A DNA stretch of 64,000 bases from an uncultured Eubacteriales bacterium (lineage in GTDB: Bacteria > Bacillota > Clostridia > Oscillospirales > Acutalibacteraceae). The DNA is taken from the NCBI GenBank assembly GCA_934486755.1, contig CAKSQT010000003.1:1-64000 (forward strand), given 5' to 3'. The notes beneath the pieces were generated by a model. The model saw only the letters and a list, made by a program, of their open reading frames with translations, was not told where the DNA came from and did not search any database. This document shows positions 1 through 7,423 of this stretch, piece after piece; the stretch's first letter is position 1, and the number at the start of each line of letters is the position of its first letter. The position numbers and the translations under genes are program-made.

Positions 1-387
1 GATATGAAGGACGCCACAACCATTCGCAAATTTGTTCTCGGAATAATCCCGTCGCTTGAAAATGTTGATGTCGACTCGTCCTCATATAATCCTCCCGATT
101 ATTCAGACGATTCTTCAAGCGATTCATCATCGGAGGATACGTCTTCGGGCGGCACTTCTTCGGGTGACACTTCGTCAGGAGGAACATCATCGGGCGGTAC
201 CTCGTCAGGCGGCAGTTCCTCAGGCGGAACGTCATCAGGAGGCAGCTCCTCTGGCGGTTCATCTTCATCAGGTTCGTCCTCTGGCGGTTCGTCTTCGGGC
301 GGCTCCTCATCAGGAGGAAATTCAAGCACCGTTATTATCGGCGGCGACACAAGCTCAACAGGAAGCTGGATAGGCGGCAACTGGTAA
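1..387 (+). CDS. C-terminal end of a secreted dockerin-like protein with Ser/Gly tail (5' partial)
   Basis: The reading frame is open from base 1, so only the C-terminal 128 residues are in the window. They start with DMKDATTIRKFVLGI, which resembles the second Ca-binding repeat of a type I dockerin (an acidic loop, then a helix with paired hydrophobic and basic residues). About 75 residues of Ser-Ser-Gly-Gly/Thr/Asp repeats follow, a typical flexible extracellular linker. The protein stops at ...GSWIGGNW. The secreted protein at 17918-18211, also dockerin-like, ends in the very similar ...GEWFPGNW. The upstream catalytic or binding domain lies outside the window, so enzymatic function is unknown. 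An intrinsic terminator follows at 441-487. The dockerin assignment is by motif only. Confidence 0.75.
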   Translation, partial: DMKDATTIRKFVLGIIPSLENVDVDSSSYNPPDYSDDSSSDSSSEDTSSGGTSSGDTSSGGTSSGGTSSGGSSSGGTSSGGSSSGGSSSSGSSSGGSSSGGSSSGGNSSTVIIGGDTSSTGSWIGGNW

Positions 388-440
388 CAGTCACAAGCCT
401 TTCAGTCCTGTAAAATACTGAGCTTGAAAGCAACAATTCA

Positions 441-487
441 AAAAAATTCTCCGATTCAAGTTTTACCCTGAGTCGGAGAATTTTTTG
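441..487 (+). terminator. Intrinsic terminator after the dockerin-like gene
   Basis: Inverted repeat ATTCTCCGA...TCGGAGAAT with a loop of about 16 nt, followed by a T-run (TTTTTT) on the plus strand. It lies 55-100 bases after the stop codon of the first gene. Confidence 0.85.
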
Positions 488-685
488 TCATATATAGAAA
501 GGGAAGATATGCGTTAATAAATACCTTTTCATTATTACCTATGGATTTGGGCGGGATTTTTTTGACTGAATTTTGACTACCTAAAACGCTCCAAGTAGCA
601 CCGAAACGCACCATAAAAAACCACGGGTTTTTAAAAAATAAAAATACCGCGAAACCCGATAAATAAAGGATTTCCGCGGTATTAG
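488..685. other. Intergenic stretch with no recognisable gene
   Basis: No reading frame with a ribosome binding site was found. A minus-strand 86-codon frame is open here but looks random in composition. The stretch lies between a terminator and a tRNA-derived remnant and may be the edge of a lost integrated element (inference). Confidence 0.4.
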
Positions 686-804
686 TGGCGGAGAGAAGGG
701 GATTTTGTCTCGGCACTGCCGTGCCTATCGCCTCGCTTACGCTCGTTGCCGCGGCTAAAAAACAGTCCTCAGGACTGTTTTTTTACGCCTTGTTCGAATC
801 CCCT
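686..804. repeat. tRNA-Ser 3'-end duplicate enclosing a palindromic terminator (att-like or MITE-like remnant)
   Basis: Positions 686-704 are identical to the last 19 bases of the nearby tRNA-Ser on the complementary strand (865-883), covering CCA, the acceptor arm and the start of the T arm. The far end, 793-804, is TTCGAATCCCCT, a T-arm-like sequence in the opposite orientation. AGGGGATT and its complement therefore bracket a segment of about 100 bp. Inside lies a perfect palindrome with A- and T-runs at 757-784 (ACAGTCC-TC-AGGACTGT flanked by A6 and T7), able to act as a bidirectional terminator. Candidate explanations are an attachment-site duplication left by a tRNA-targeting integrase or a small tRNA-associated palindromic repeat. 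Confidence 0.5.
757..784. terminator. Perfect palindromic bidirectional terminator
   Basis: A-run, stem ACAGTCC/AGGACTGT..., T-run: symmetric, so it would terminate in both directions. It is 80 bases beyond the 3' end of tRNA-Ser on the minus strand and may end that transcript. Confidence 0.7.
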
Positions 805-864
805 AAAAAAATCACATATAAAAATAAAGAACAGCAAACCGCTTAAAAGTCTGCTGTTCAAAAT

Positions 865-956
865 TGGCGGAGAGAAGGGGATTCGAACCCCTGAACGGGT
901 ATTAGCCGTTACACGATTTCCAATCGTGCGCCTTAGACCAGCTCAGCCATCTCTCC
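865..956 (-). tRNA. tRNA-Ser (anticodon GGA), CCA encoded
   Basis: The minus strand gives a complete class II tRNA. The acceptor stem GGAGAGA pairs with TCTCTCC, the D arm contains GCTGAGCTGGTCTAAGGC, the anticodon stem CACGA/TCGTG carries loop TTGGAAA (anticodon GGA), a long variable arm follows, and the T arm is GGGGTTCGAATCCCC. Discriminator G and an encoded CCA end the gene. The 92-nt length fits tRNA-Ser. Its 3' end is duplicated at 686-704. Confidence 0.97.
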
Positions 957-996
957 GTACCGAACCTCACTATTATACCTTATTATAATGCAAAAA

Positions 997-2010
997 TCAA
1001 TCATTTTTTTCGATTTTATAAATTTCTGTGACCTTTTTTGCCCTTTTAAGTATTTTTTCGCGCAATTCGGCAGGGGAAATGACCTCAATGTCGTTACCGT
1101 AGTTAATTATCCATGTTACAAGCGCTTCGCTTACGGCGGCGTCTATTGAAAACGTAAAGGCGCTGCCCGTAACGTTGCGTATAAATATCTTGTCTGAAAA
1201 TCGGTCGATTACCTGCTCTATTATTTTTTTGTTGCAACGAAGTTCTATCTTTTTCAACTCACCGCCGTACATACTGAAAAGTTTATTAACGTAATCAGCG
1301 GTGTCAAAACTGTCTGTATAGGGACTGACCTCGCTGAAATTACGCCTTTTCGAGTCAGTTATTTCAACGTTTTTCATTCGGTCAACGCGAAGATGTATAA
1401 GGTTGTCATATTTCTCATAATTCCCAATGAGGTAATAATGGTCGTCCTGCCAAGTGAGCGCGTAGGGACTAAGTATCATTTCCTTATAAACCGTTTCAAT
1501 TTCGCGTTTCTTTGATAAAATTCGGGTGCAGTATTTGAATTTAACCTTCATTTTAAGAGAGATCGCACGGCTTAATGAGTCAATATTATAATAAAGCTCC
1601 TCGTTTGCGCATTTCAGCCTATCGTCAAAATACACGCCGTTTTCACGCGAAGCCGCCTGATGCACGCTTAACATTGAGTTGAGCTTTTTAACAAGCTCAC
1701 GTGTTTTTTTCGCGCTTATAAATTTAGCTGAACGCACCGCGTCTGTCAGCAGATACACCTCGGGCGCTTCAAGCTCCCTCGAACCGAGAAACCAGCCCGT
1801 TTTTGGTAGGGTAGTTTTTATTATATCGTATCCGTAATCGCACAGCACGGATATATCGTCATAAACGGATTTGCGTTCAGCCGAAACGCCGTTTTTTTCA
1901 AGATAGGCGCATATTTCCTGCGCGTTCAGCGGATGGTCTTCATCGCTGTATCGGCGCAACGCGTCAAGAACGCACATAGTTTTAATTTTTTGTCCGTGCC
2001 TTTCAGACAC
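997..2010 (-). CDS. WYL-domain transcriptional regulator
   Basis: DNA-binding regulator of the HTH-WYL family, 337 aa with the GTG start at 2010. The N-terminal ~75 residues form an HTH domain (VSAERKSVYDDISVL is a typical recognition helix). The WYL domain lies around residues 145-230 and includes SPYALTWQDDHYYLIGNYE, and a C-terminal extension follows to the end. The GTG start is preferred over an in-frame TTG at 2028 because AAAGGA lies 8-9 bases before it, inside the end of rnmV. The gene overlaps rnmV by 8 bp and is the last gene of the comEC-holA-rnmV operon. The WYL ligand cannot be read from sequence; relatives act in DNA-damage and defence regulation. Confidence 0.88.
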   Translation of the reverse strand: MSERHGQKIKTMCVLDALRRYSDEDHPLNAQEICAYLEKNGVSAERKSVYDDISVLCDYGYDIIKTTLPKTGWFLGSRELEAPEVYLLTDAVRSAKFISAKKTRELVKKLNSMLSVHQAASRENGVYFDDRLKCANEELYYNIDSLSRAISLKMKVKFKYCTRILSKKREIETVYKEMILSPYALTWQDDHYYLIGNYEKYDNLIHLRVDRMKNVEITDSKRRNFSEVSPYTDSFDTADYVNKLFSMYGGELKKIELRCNKKIIEQVIDRFSDKIFIRNVTGSAFTFSIDAAVSEALVTWIINYGNDIEVISPAELREKILKRAKKVTEIYKIEKND

Positions 2011-2584
2011 CTTTAACCATCCTTTCAAATTCGTCGGCTGTGTAAAACGTATTCAGTATGTCAAGCAGGGCGTTTGGCGAGAGACTTTCTGGCAAATCAA
2101 GTGTTTTGCAAAGTTCTCGGCGATTGGCCGCGCTGTCGTCTTTCCCCGAAAAACCTAAGCGGTACATATCTGTTTTTGAAATCTTTTTTGCTTGGCTTTT
2201 AACGCTCCCGTGCGTTACTCCGATTCGGTCAAGCGCCTTTGTAATAATTTCCTCCGACATACCCTCAACGCCTAAAAACCCCTCTTTTGAGCCGCGGCTT
2301 TTGCGCTTTTCTTTACCTGACAGCTGCGGGATATATACGTTTATTATATTCTGACCCTTGCAGATGTTTTTTAAATGCGAACGAATCAAATTGCCTGCGC
2401 TGTCGCTGTCGGTCATTACAATAATACCCTTTTCCTCGGCAATACGGCGGATTAGGTCGCATTTTGCCTTATCCTTAAATATCCTAAAACCGTTTGTCGG
2501 AATAATAACGGCGTCTATCACATTTTCAAGCGTTATCTTGTCGTACTTGCCTTCAACTATTACTGCTTCGTTCAGTTTAATCAA
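2003..2584 (-). CDS. rnmV: Ribonuclease M5 (5S rRNA maturation), TOPRIM domain
   Basis: Matures the 5S rRNA precursor in Firmicutes. The TOPRIM domain fills residues 5-100: VIVEGKYDK carries the first catalytic Glu and VMTDSDSAG the DxD motif. The C-terminal half matches the family's helical domain (GSKEGFLGVEGMSEE). The chosen start is TTG at 2584, giving 193 aa, close to the usual ~185. AAAGGGTGAG precedes it, and the longer frame from 2650 would lie deep inside holA. It overlaps the holA stop by 8 bp, indicating translational coupling. Confidence 0.92.
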   Translation of the reverse strand: MIKLNEAVIVEGKYDKITLENVIDAVIIPTNGFRIFKDKAKCDLIRRIAEEKGIIVMTDSDSAGNLIRSHLKNICKGQNIINVYIPQLSGKEKRKSRGSKEGFLGVEGMSEEIITKALDRIGVTHGSVKSQAKKISKTDMYRLGFSGKDDSAANRRELCKTLDLPESLSPNALLDILNTFYTADEFERMVKGV

Positions 2585-3629
2585 CCGACTCACCCTTTGA
2601 AATGATGTAAATAAGGCGTATGCAAAGCTGTTCCAACACCGTTCGCGCATCGGCTGATACCGATTTCAGACGTTTATCGGCGTCAAGCAGAGCGTTGAAA
2701 CTAAGCATAAGTTTATTAAAATCAAATTTTCTAAGGTTTGCGGCGGCGCGTTCCAGCACAAATTCGCGCCCTCTGTAACCGAATTGCTTGGATACGTAGC
2801 TGATGTTGCTCCCAGCGGCTTTTGCCGCATATATGCGGTACATATCCACGTATGTGGAAGACACCGTGTGCAGTATTATCATAGGTTCTATCCGCATAAA
2901 AAACAGTTCGTCGATAATGTTAAGCGCCGCGTCGGCGCGGCAGGCTATAATTTCTCTTGTCAGATTGTATACGGACGCTTCAATAGTTTTTACCGATACA
3001 AGGTCAACGGTCTGCTTGGTTATTTCCTTGCCGTTTGAGTATAGGCAGAGCTTGTCAAGCTCGTTTTTAAGCGTGGACATATCCTGTCCCGCTGTTTCTA
3101 TAAGATAGCGCGAGGTGGCACTGTCCATTTTACAGCCGCGTTTTAAAGCGCCGTCGGACATCATTTTCACAAGCTCGGCAGGCTTGCGGTGGTCAAGACA
3201 AACCGCCTTTCCGCCGCCCTTTTCCGCGGCTGACACGAGTTTTTTTGCCTTGGAGTTCTTCTTGTAATCAAACTCAATGTTGTCAAACACCACGATAAAC
3301 ACCGTTGACGGCACAGAGTCGGACAATAGGGAAGCGAGCTTATCAAAATCCGTTTTTCCTATATGCTCATAATCGCAGTCGGAGAGTATAACGCACTTTT
3401 TGTCAGACATCATAGGGAGCTGTGTAACGGCGTCATAAACGTCTTGAAGCGCACTGCCGCCCTCAAAGCGCTGGTAGTTGAATATATCGTCCTTATCCGC
3501 TGTGAGCGCGGAAATAGAATCGCAGTAGTGTTTTTTCAAAAAGGTGTCGTCGCCGAAAAGCAGATAAACAGGCGCAAGCTCTTTTTTTGTTATATCGCGT
3601 TTAACGGAATCCTCAAAAATCACAGCCAT
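2577..3629 (-). CDS. holA: DNA polymerase III subunit delta
   Basis: Clamp-loader delta subunit, 350 aa, of the usual length. The N-terminal AAA+-like domain starts with PVYLLFGDDTFLKKHY. A helical lid domain with TAGQDMSTLKNELDKL and a C-terminal collar domain (ADARTVLEQLCIRLI) follow. It opens the sliding clamp with the other clamp-loader subunits. It overlaps comEC by 10 bp upstream and rnmV by 8 bp downstream. The comEC-holA order is common in Firmicutes, which supports both calls. Confidence 0.93.
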   Translation of the reverse strand: MAVIFEDSVKRDITKKELAPVYLLFGDDTFLKKHYCDSISALTADKDDIFNYQRFEGGSALQDVYDAVTQLPMMSDKKCVILSDCDYEHIGKTDFDKLASLLSDSVPSTVFIVVFDNIEFDYKKNSKAKKLVSAAEKGGGKAVCLDHRKPAELVKMMSDGALKRGCKMDSATSRYLIETAGQDMSTLKNELDKLCLYSNGKEITKQTVDLVSVKTIEASVYNLTREIIACRADAALNIIDELFFMRIEPMIILHTVSSTYVDMYRIYAAKAAGSNISYVSKQFGYRGREFVLERAAANLRKFDFNKLMLSFNALLDADKRLKSVSADARTVLEQLCIRLIYIISKGESVD

Positions 3630-5149
3630 TGTTTCCTGCCTCCCTTTTTGCGTTTTTCTTCAAGCTCGTTTCGAATTTTTTCCAATGCCATATCTGATTT
3701 TAACATATCTTCGCGGCGCTTGCAAGCAAGAGTCAGCTCCAATACACCGAAAATAAGAACAACGGACGAAATAACGGCGGTTTTACTCATTTTCAATACG
3801 GCGAACGGCTGAGAACCCATCGTTACTATAACATAGTTTATGTATTTTGCCGTAATGCCCGCAACGAAGAACGTCAGCCGAGACAGTTGCGGCAACAGAC
3901 CGAACAGCAGAACGGAAATAAAGGCAAAAATAAGCGAAACCGTTACGGCATAGTCTATCAGCAGATTGGTTATTACGGAAACGGTAGAAATATATCCGTA
4001 GCAGTAAACGGTAACGGGCAGGGTCATAAGGGTTGCGGACAGCGGAGTTATCACGGCGGAGGTCAAAGTGGACAGAAATCTGTTCTCTGTTTTGAAAGCG
4101 TTTAAAATACCTTCGGTTGCCGCAGGCGCGAGGGCGAGAACGCCGAATGTTGAAAGCAAGGAAAGCTGCAAAGCAACGCTGAACACGGCAAACGGCGAGA
4201 AAATAAGGATAAGCGTCAACGCGGCGCCTAAGATGTTTACAGAATCCCTGTCACGCCCGATTGCTACCGAAACGGCAAAGAATAGATAGGTGATACCCGC
4301 GCGCAGTATCGACATAGTAAACCCGCAAAGCGCGCTCATAATTACAACGGTAAAAACAATTATCGCCGCTTTTATATAGCGGTTATAGAAAAGTTTTTCC
4401 GCCGATGATACAACAAAGCTCATAATAATGGCAAGGTGCATACCCGACACCACCATTACATGCGATACGCCCGCCGATTTTACCATACCGTAAAACGAGT
4501 CGGACATATACGAGCGGTCGCCTATTGTAAGCGCCGAGAGGGTTGCTGCCGTATCTTCGCTTAAATTCTTAAAAAAACTGCCCGTAATGTATTTTCTCAT
4601 TTTATTAAGCGTCGAAAGCAGAGGCTTTTTTTTGCCTGTCGGCACAATGTTTTTGAGATTTGCTGTAAGATAGATACCATCGGCGTAATTTCCCGACTTG
4701 TATTCGGAGCCGCCAAGTGTTTTCGGCTTAAAATCCGCCGAAATAATGTCGCCAGATTCAAGCTCTGCTCCGTTATATAAAACACTTAGCTTTATACCGC
4801 CCTTGATATATTCAGAACGCCTTGTTGCCGCGGTTGCGGAGTAGAACGAGCCGTGATTTACAGGGGCGCTTGTTATTGTAAGATCACAGGTGACGCTTTT
4901 ATCGGCGTACAGTTTTGCGGAATCTATCTGCTTATACTGTATTTGTATGCTTAATGCCGCAAGCACGGCGGTAAAGACAGCGAATATCAGCTTCGGCGAA
5001 GACCTTTTAAGAAGCATAACAAAAAACACTGTTATAGGCAGAGTGCATATAAACAGTGACGCTTTTTCAAATTTATAAGATGTTACCGCAACAACGGTGC
5101 ATATCACCGCCGACAGCATCATAGGTCTTTTTTTAAGATACGAAATCAA
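3620..5149 (-). CDS. comEC: ComEC/Rec2-type competence membrane protein without the metallo-beta-lactamase domain
   Basis: Membrane channel family for DNA uptake. The protein has 509 aa: N-terminal membrane helices, a DUF4131-like region (about 30-170) and the competence core with the family signature VSHVMVVSGMHLAI followed by many helices. Full-length ComEC proteins continue with a cytoplasmic metallo-beta-lactamase domain of about 250 aa. This one ends after the membrane core with a charged tail (KIRNELEEKRKKGGRKQWL), so it is a short form. The start is TTG at 5149 with GGGAG 6-7 bases before it. A structured repeat element begins only 13 bases upstream of the start (5162). Confidence 0.85.
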   Translation of the reverse strand: MISYLKKRPMMLSAVICTVVAVTSYKFEKASLFICTLPITVFFVMLLKRSSPKLIFAVFTAVLAALSIQIQYKQIDSAKLYADKSVTCDLTITSAPVNHGSFYSATAATRRSEYIKGGIKLSVLYNGAELESGDIISADFKPKTLGGSEYKSGNYADGIYLTANLKNIVPTGKKKPLLSTLNKMRKYITGSFFKNLSEDTAATLSALTIGDRSYMSDSFYGMVKSAGVSHVMVVSGMHLAIIMSFVVSSAEKLFYNRYIKAAIIVFTVVIMSALCGFTMSILRAGITYLFFAVSVAIGRDRDSVNILGAALTLILIFSPFAVFSVALQLSLLSTFGVLALAPAATEGILNAFKTENRFLSTLTSAVITPLSATLMTLPVTVYCYGYISTVSVITNLLIDYAVTVSLIFAFISVLLFGLLPQLSRLTFFVAGITAKYINYVIVTMGSQPFAVLKMSKTAVISSVVLIFGVLELTLACKRREDMLKSDMALEKIRNELEEKRKKGGRKQWL

Positions 5150-5161
5150 TGTTATCTCCCG

Positions 5162-5437
5162 TAGGCAAGCGGTAATAAATCCGAACCCGTTTTTCGTGTG
5201 CAGATTTTTCGCATTGCTTTGTTAAAATACTCGTTAATCCGAAAGGATTAACTGCGTTTTGTGCCTTGCCCTGCAAAAAATCTGCTACACGTAAAATCTG
5301 CGACCTAAAAAGAGTGTATTTTAGAGTGGATTTTTATGCGGAGAAGGCAGCAAGGCTGTCGCCTTGCAACGACGACAAGTGAAAATACGCCGAAAAGACG
5401 CCGTTTTAGGCGGATTCGGATTATTACCGCTTGCCTA
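5162..5437. mobile_element. MITE-like structured element A (276 bp, TA-flanked)
   Basis: The ends form a near-perfect inverted repeat, 5162-5185 against 5415-5437, with one base missing in the right arm. TA lies at both boundaries (5162-5163, 5436-5437). A second inverted repeat lies inside: 5195-5209 with 5275-5291. Two hairpins follow: GTTAATCC-GAAA-GGATTAAC (5233-5252) and GCAAGGC-TGTC-GCCTTGC (5350-5367). No coding frame. It directly abuts element B, which has the same length and layout. It sits 13 bases before the comEC start. Confidence 0.7.
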
Positions 5438-5712
5438 GCGTGACAGGACTCGAACCTGTCACGCCTACAAATAATAATTTTTTGTCTTTTCTTGTCTCAT
5501 CACTTGTAATACGGCAGTATTACTGCGTTCTTCGACTTCGCCCTTACAAAAAATTATTTATTTGTGAGGTCAAAGAGTTTCTCTCAGCCGCCTTTTTCCG
5601 AAAGGCGTAGCGTGAGATATACAGTAAGGCTGTCGCCTTACAATAATAAGCGCAAGCAAGGCGGTAAAAGACGGCAAGTGAAACCGCGGCAGTTTCGAGT
5701 CCTGTCACACTA
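5436..5712. mobile_element. MITE-like structured element B (277 bp, TA-flanked, T-arm-like ends)
   Basis: Terminal inverted repeats 5436-5454 and 5694-5712 match at 18 of 19 positions (core GTGACAGGACTCGAA). TA lies at both boundaries. Inner inverted repeats are 5467-5485 and 5546-5565. Hairpins are GTAATAC-GGCA-GTATTAC (5506-5523) and GTAAGGC-TGTC-GCCTTAC (5624-5641), at the same offsets from the left end as in element A. The left arm can also fold on itself (GCGTGACAGG...CCTGTCACGC, 5438-5464); its complement has the form of a tRNA T arm (ACAGGTTCGAGTCCTGT). Noncoding. Confidence 0.7.
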
Positions 5713-5739
5713 CGGCTGACTGAAAAATCCAGCCAGCCG
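5713..5739 (-). terminator. Hairpin at the end of the transporter operon, lacking a U-tract
   Basis: CGGCTGACTG pairs with CAGCCAGCCG (9 of 10 bp, loop of 7) just after the stop of the ATPase gene. On the minus strand it is not followed by T residues; element B starts immediately there. Insertion of the element may have separated the hairpin from its U-tract (inference). Confidence 0.4.
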
Positions 5740-5750
5740 AAATTAATATA

Positions 5751-6524
5751 TCAGTTTCCGCACTCAATGCTTATTCTGTTGAATACATCGAGTATGTCGT
5801 CTATCGTGGCGTTTTTCTTTTCATCGCCCGATTTATCCATAATTATGTTGCCCTTGTCCATCATAATAAGGCGGCTGCCGTATTCAACGGCATATCTCAG
5901 ATTGTGGGTCACCATAATGGCGGTGAGATGCTTTTCACGCACTATCCTGTCCGTAAGCTCCATAATCGTTTCGGCGGTCTTGGGGTCGAGAGCCGCGGTA
6001 TGCTCGTCAAGAATAAGAAAATCAAGCTCGGTCATAGTCGCCATAAGCAGAGACACAGCCTGCCGCTGACCGCCTGAAAGCAGACCCATTTTAACGTGAA
6101 GTTTGTCTTCAAGACCGAGTCCTAACGACGCTAACTGCTCTCGGAAATAGTCGAAACGCTTTTTATTTATCGCCATAGAAAGACCGAACGGTTTGCCCTT
6201 ATTGTCTGCAAGCGAAAGGTTTTCAAGTATGGTCATATTGGGAGCGTTTCCCATAGACGGGTTTTGGTAAACGCGGCCTATTTTCGCATATCTTTGAAAT
6301 TCTTTGAGTTTATTTATGCTTTTGCCGTTAATAAGCACCTCGCCGCCGTTAATAGGAATACTTCCGCAAATAATGTTCAGCATAGAGGTCTTTCCGCTTC
6401 CGTTACTACCGACTACCGAAATAAATTCGCCGTCGTCAACCTTTAAATTAAAATTCTGAAACAGGCACATTTCGGTGACAAGACCTGGGTTGTATACCTT
6501 AGTGACTTTTTTAAGCTCTAACAT
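5751..6524 (-). CDS. trpZ: ABC transporter ATP-binding protein, TrpZ-type (putative tryptophan importer)
   Basis: Cytoplasmic ATPase of an importer, 257 aa. Walker A is VGSNGSGKTS (about residues 38-47), the signature is LSGGQRQ, Walker B is LDFLILDEHTAAL, and the switch His is in AIMVTHN. It overlaps the permease gene by 14 bp and is the third gene of a substrate-binding/permease/ATPase operon. The family (COG1101) serves uncharacterised and tryptophan transporters. Tryptophan is inferred from the T-box leader of the operon, whose specifier reads UGG, and not from this protein itself. Confidence 0.85.
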   Translation of the reverse strand: MLELKKVTKVYNPGLVTEMCLFQNFNLKVDDGEFISVVGSNGSGKTSMLNIICGSIPINGGEVLINGKSINKLKEFQRYAKIGRVYQNPSMGNAPNMTILENLSLADNKGKPFGLSMAINKKRFDYFREQLASLGLGLEDKLHVKMGLLSGGQRQAVSLLMATMTELDFLILDEHTAALDPKTAETIMELTDRIVREKHLTAIMVTHNLRYAVEYGSRLIMMDKGNIIMDKSGDEKKNATIDDILDVFNRISIECGN

Positions 6525-7404
6525 CTTTTTTCACCGAGCCTTTCTGAAAATTGCCTATTGCGAGTATGAGCAGGAACAACGCGGCGGTAATTAGCTTTAA
6601 AAGATTTGCGGGCAGTCCGAGACTGATCGCTATCTGTATACACGCTTTGTATACAACGCTGCCCACGATAACCGCGGTAGTACCCTTAATAAAACTCATT
6701 TTCTTAAACAGGGTGGTGCCTATTATAACTGCGGCAAGACCGAAGACCATCTGACCCGTTCCCATAGTCGCCGAAAACGCGCGCTGTTCGTGACACACTA
6801 CGGCACCCGAGAGCGCAACCAAAGCGTTTGAAATTACAAGTCCTATAATCTTTACCCTGCCCATATCCTTTGAAAGGGAGGTTACAAGAGCGCTGTTGTC
6901 GCCGACCGCTCTGAGCAGAAAACCGCTTTTGGTTTTAAAATAAACGTCAAGTACAAATTTGCATATCAGCATTATAATAAGCGAAACTATAAGTTTCCTT
7001 AAAATAAGTGTGAGCGAACCGAAGGCAAACATTGTCGGTGCGGCGCTGAAAATTGTATCCGTTTCACGGCTCACGGCAAGGTTGGAGCCTGCAATTTGAA
7101 GATTTATTGAGAAAAGCGCCGTCATAGTGATTATTCCCGCAAGCAGATCCCTTACTTTAAGACGGACGTGTATAAATCCCGTTATGAAACCTGCCGCAGC
7201 GCCCGTAACAGCCGCCGCAAGAAGAGTGAGGTAGGGGTTTACTCCTTTTACAAGCAACACGGCGGAGACAGCGGCTCCGAGCGGGAAGCTGCCGTCGACC
7301 GTTAAATCGGGAAAATCAAGTATTTTATAGGTTATGAATATTCCGAACGAAAGTATTGCGTAAATAAAGCCCTGTGTGAGCGTACTAATGATTAGATCAA
7401 GCAT
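6511..7404 (-). CDS. trpY: ABC transporter permease, TrpY-type (putative tryptophan importer)
   Basis: Integral membrane permease, 297 aa, with about eight hydrophobic segments and the branched-chain-type permease fold (LDFPDLTVDGSFPLGAA near the N-terminus and a GLAAVIIG loop near residue 225 are typical of COG4120). It lies 19 bp after the substrate-binding gene and overlaps the ATPase gene by 14 bp. It would form the channel through which the substrate delivered by the lipoprotein passes. Substrate assignment rests on the operon's T-box. Confidence 0.85.
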   Translation of the reverse strand: MLDLIISTLTQGFIYAILSFGIFITYKILDFPDLTVDGSFPLGAAVSAVLLVKGVNPYLTLLAAAVTGAAAGFITGFIHVRLKVRDLLAGIITMTALFSINLQIAGSNLAVSRETDTIFSAAPTMFAFGSLTLILRKLIVSLIIMLICKFVLDVYFKTKSGFLLRAVGDNSALVTSLSKDMGRVKIIGLVISNALVALSGAVVCHEQRAFSATMGTGQMVFGLAAVIIGTTLFKKMSFIKGTTAVIVGSVVYKACIQIAISLGLPANLLKLITAALFLLILAIGNFQKGSVKKDVRA

Positions 7405-7423
7405 TTTTTACTCCGAAACTTAA

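Noticed and set aside
115..330. Direct repeats resembling a CRISPR array
   Set aside because: They are in-frame Ser-Ser-Gly-Gly codon repeats without spacers of constant length.
99..380. Minus-strand Pro/Glu/Asp-rich frame
   Set aside because: Mirror of the Ser/Gly codon repeats of the real plus-strand gene; no ribosome site or domain.
456..716. Minus-strand 86-codon frame considered as an integrase or repressor fragment
   Set aside because: Runs through the terminator and the tRNA remnant and matches no family by eye.
746..988. Open frame across the tRNA-Ser region reading ...GGEKGIRTPERVL...
   Set aside because: It is the translation of the complement of tRNA-Ser, a well-known false protein; no ribosome site.
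5195..5291. Independent small insertion nested in element A
   Set aside because: The same inner inverted repeat occurs at the same place in element B, so it belongs to the element's architecture.
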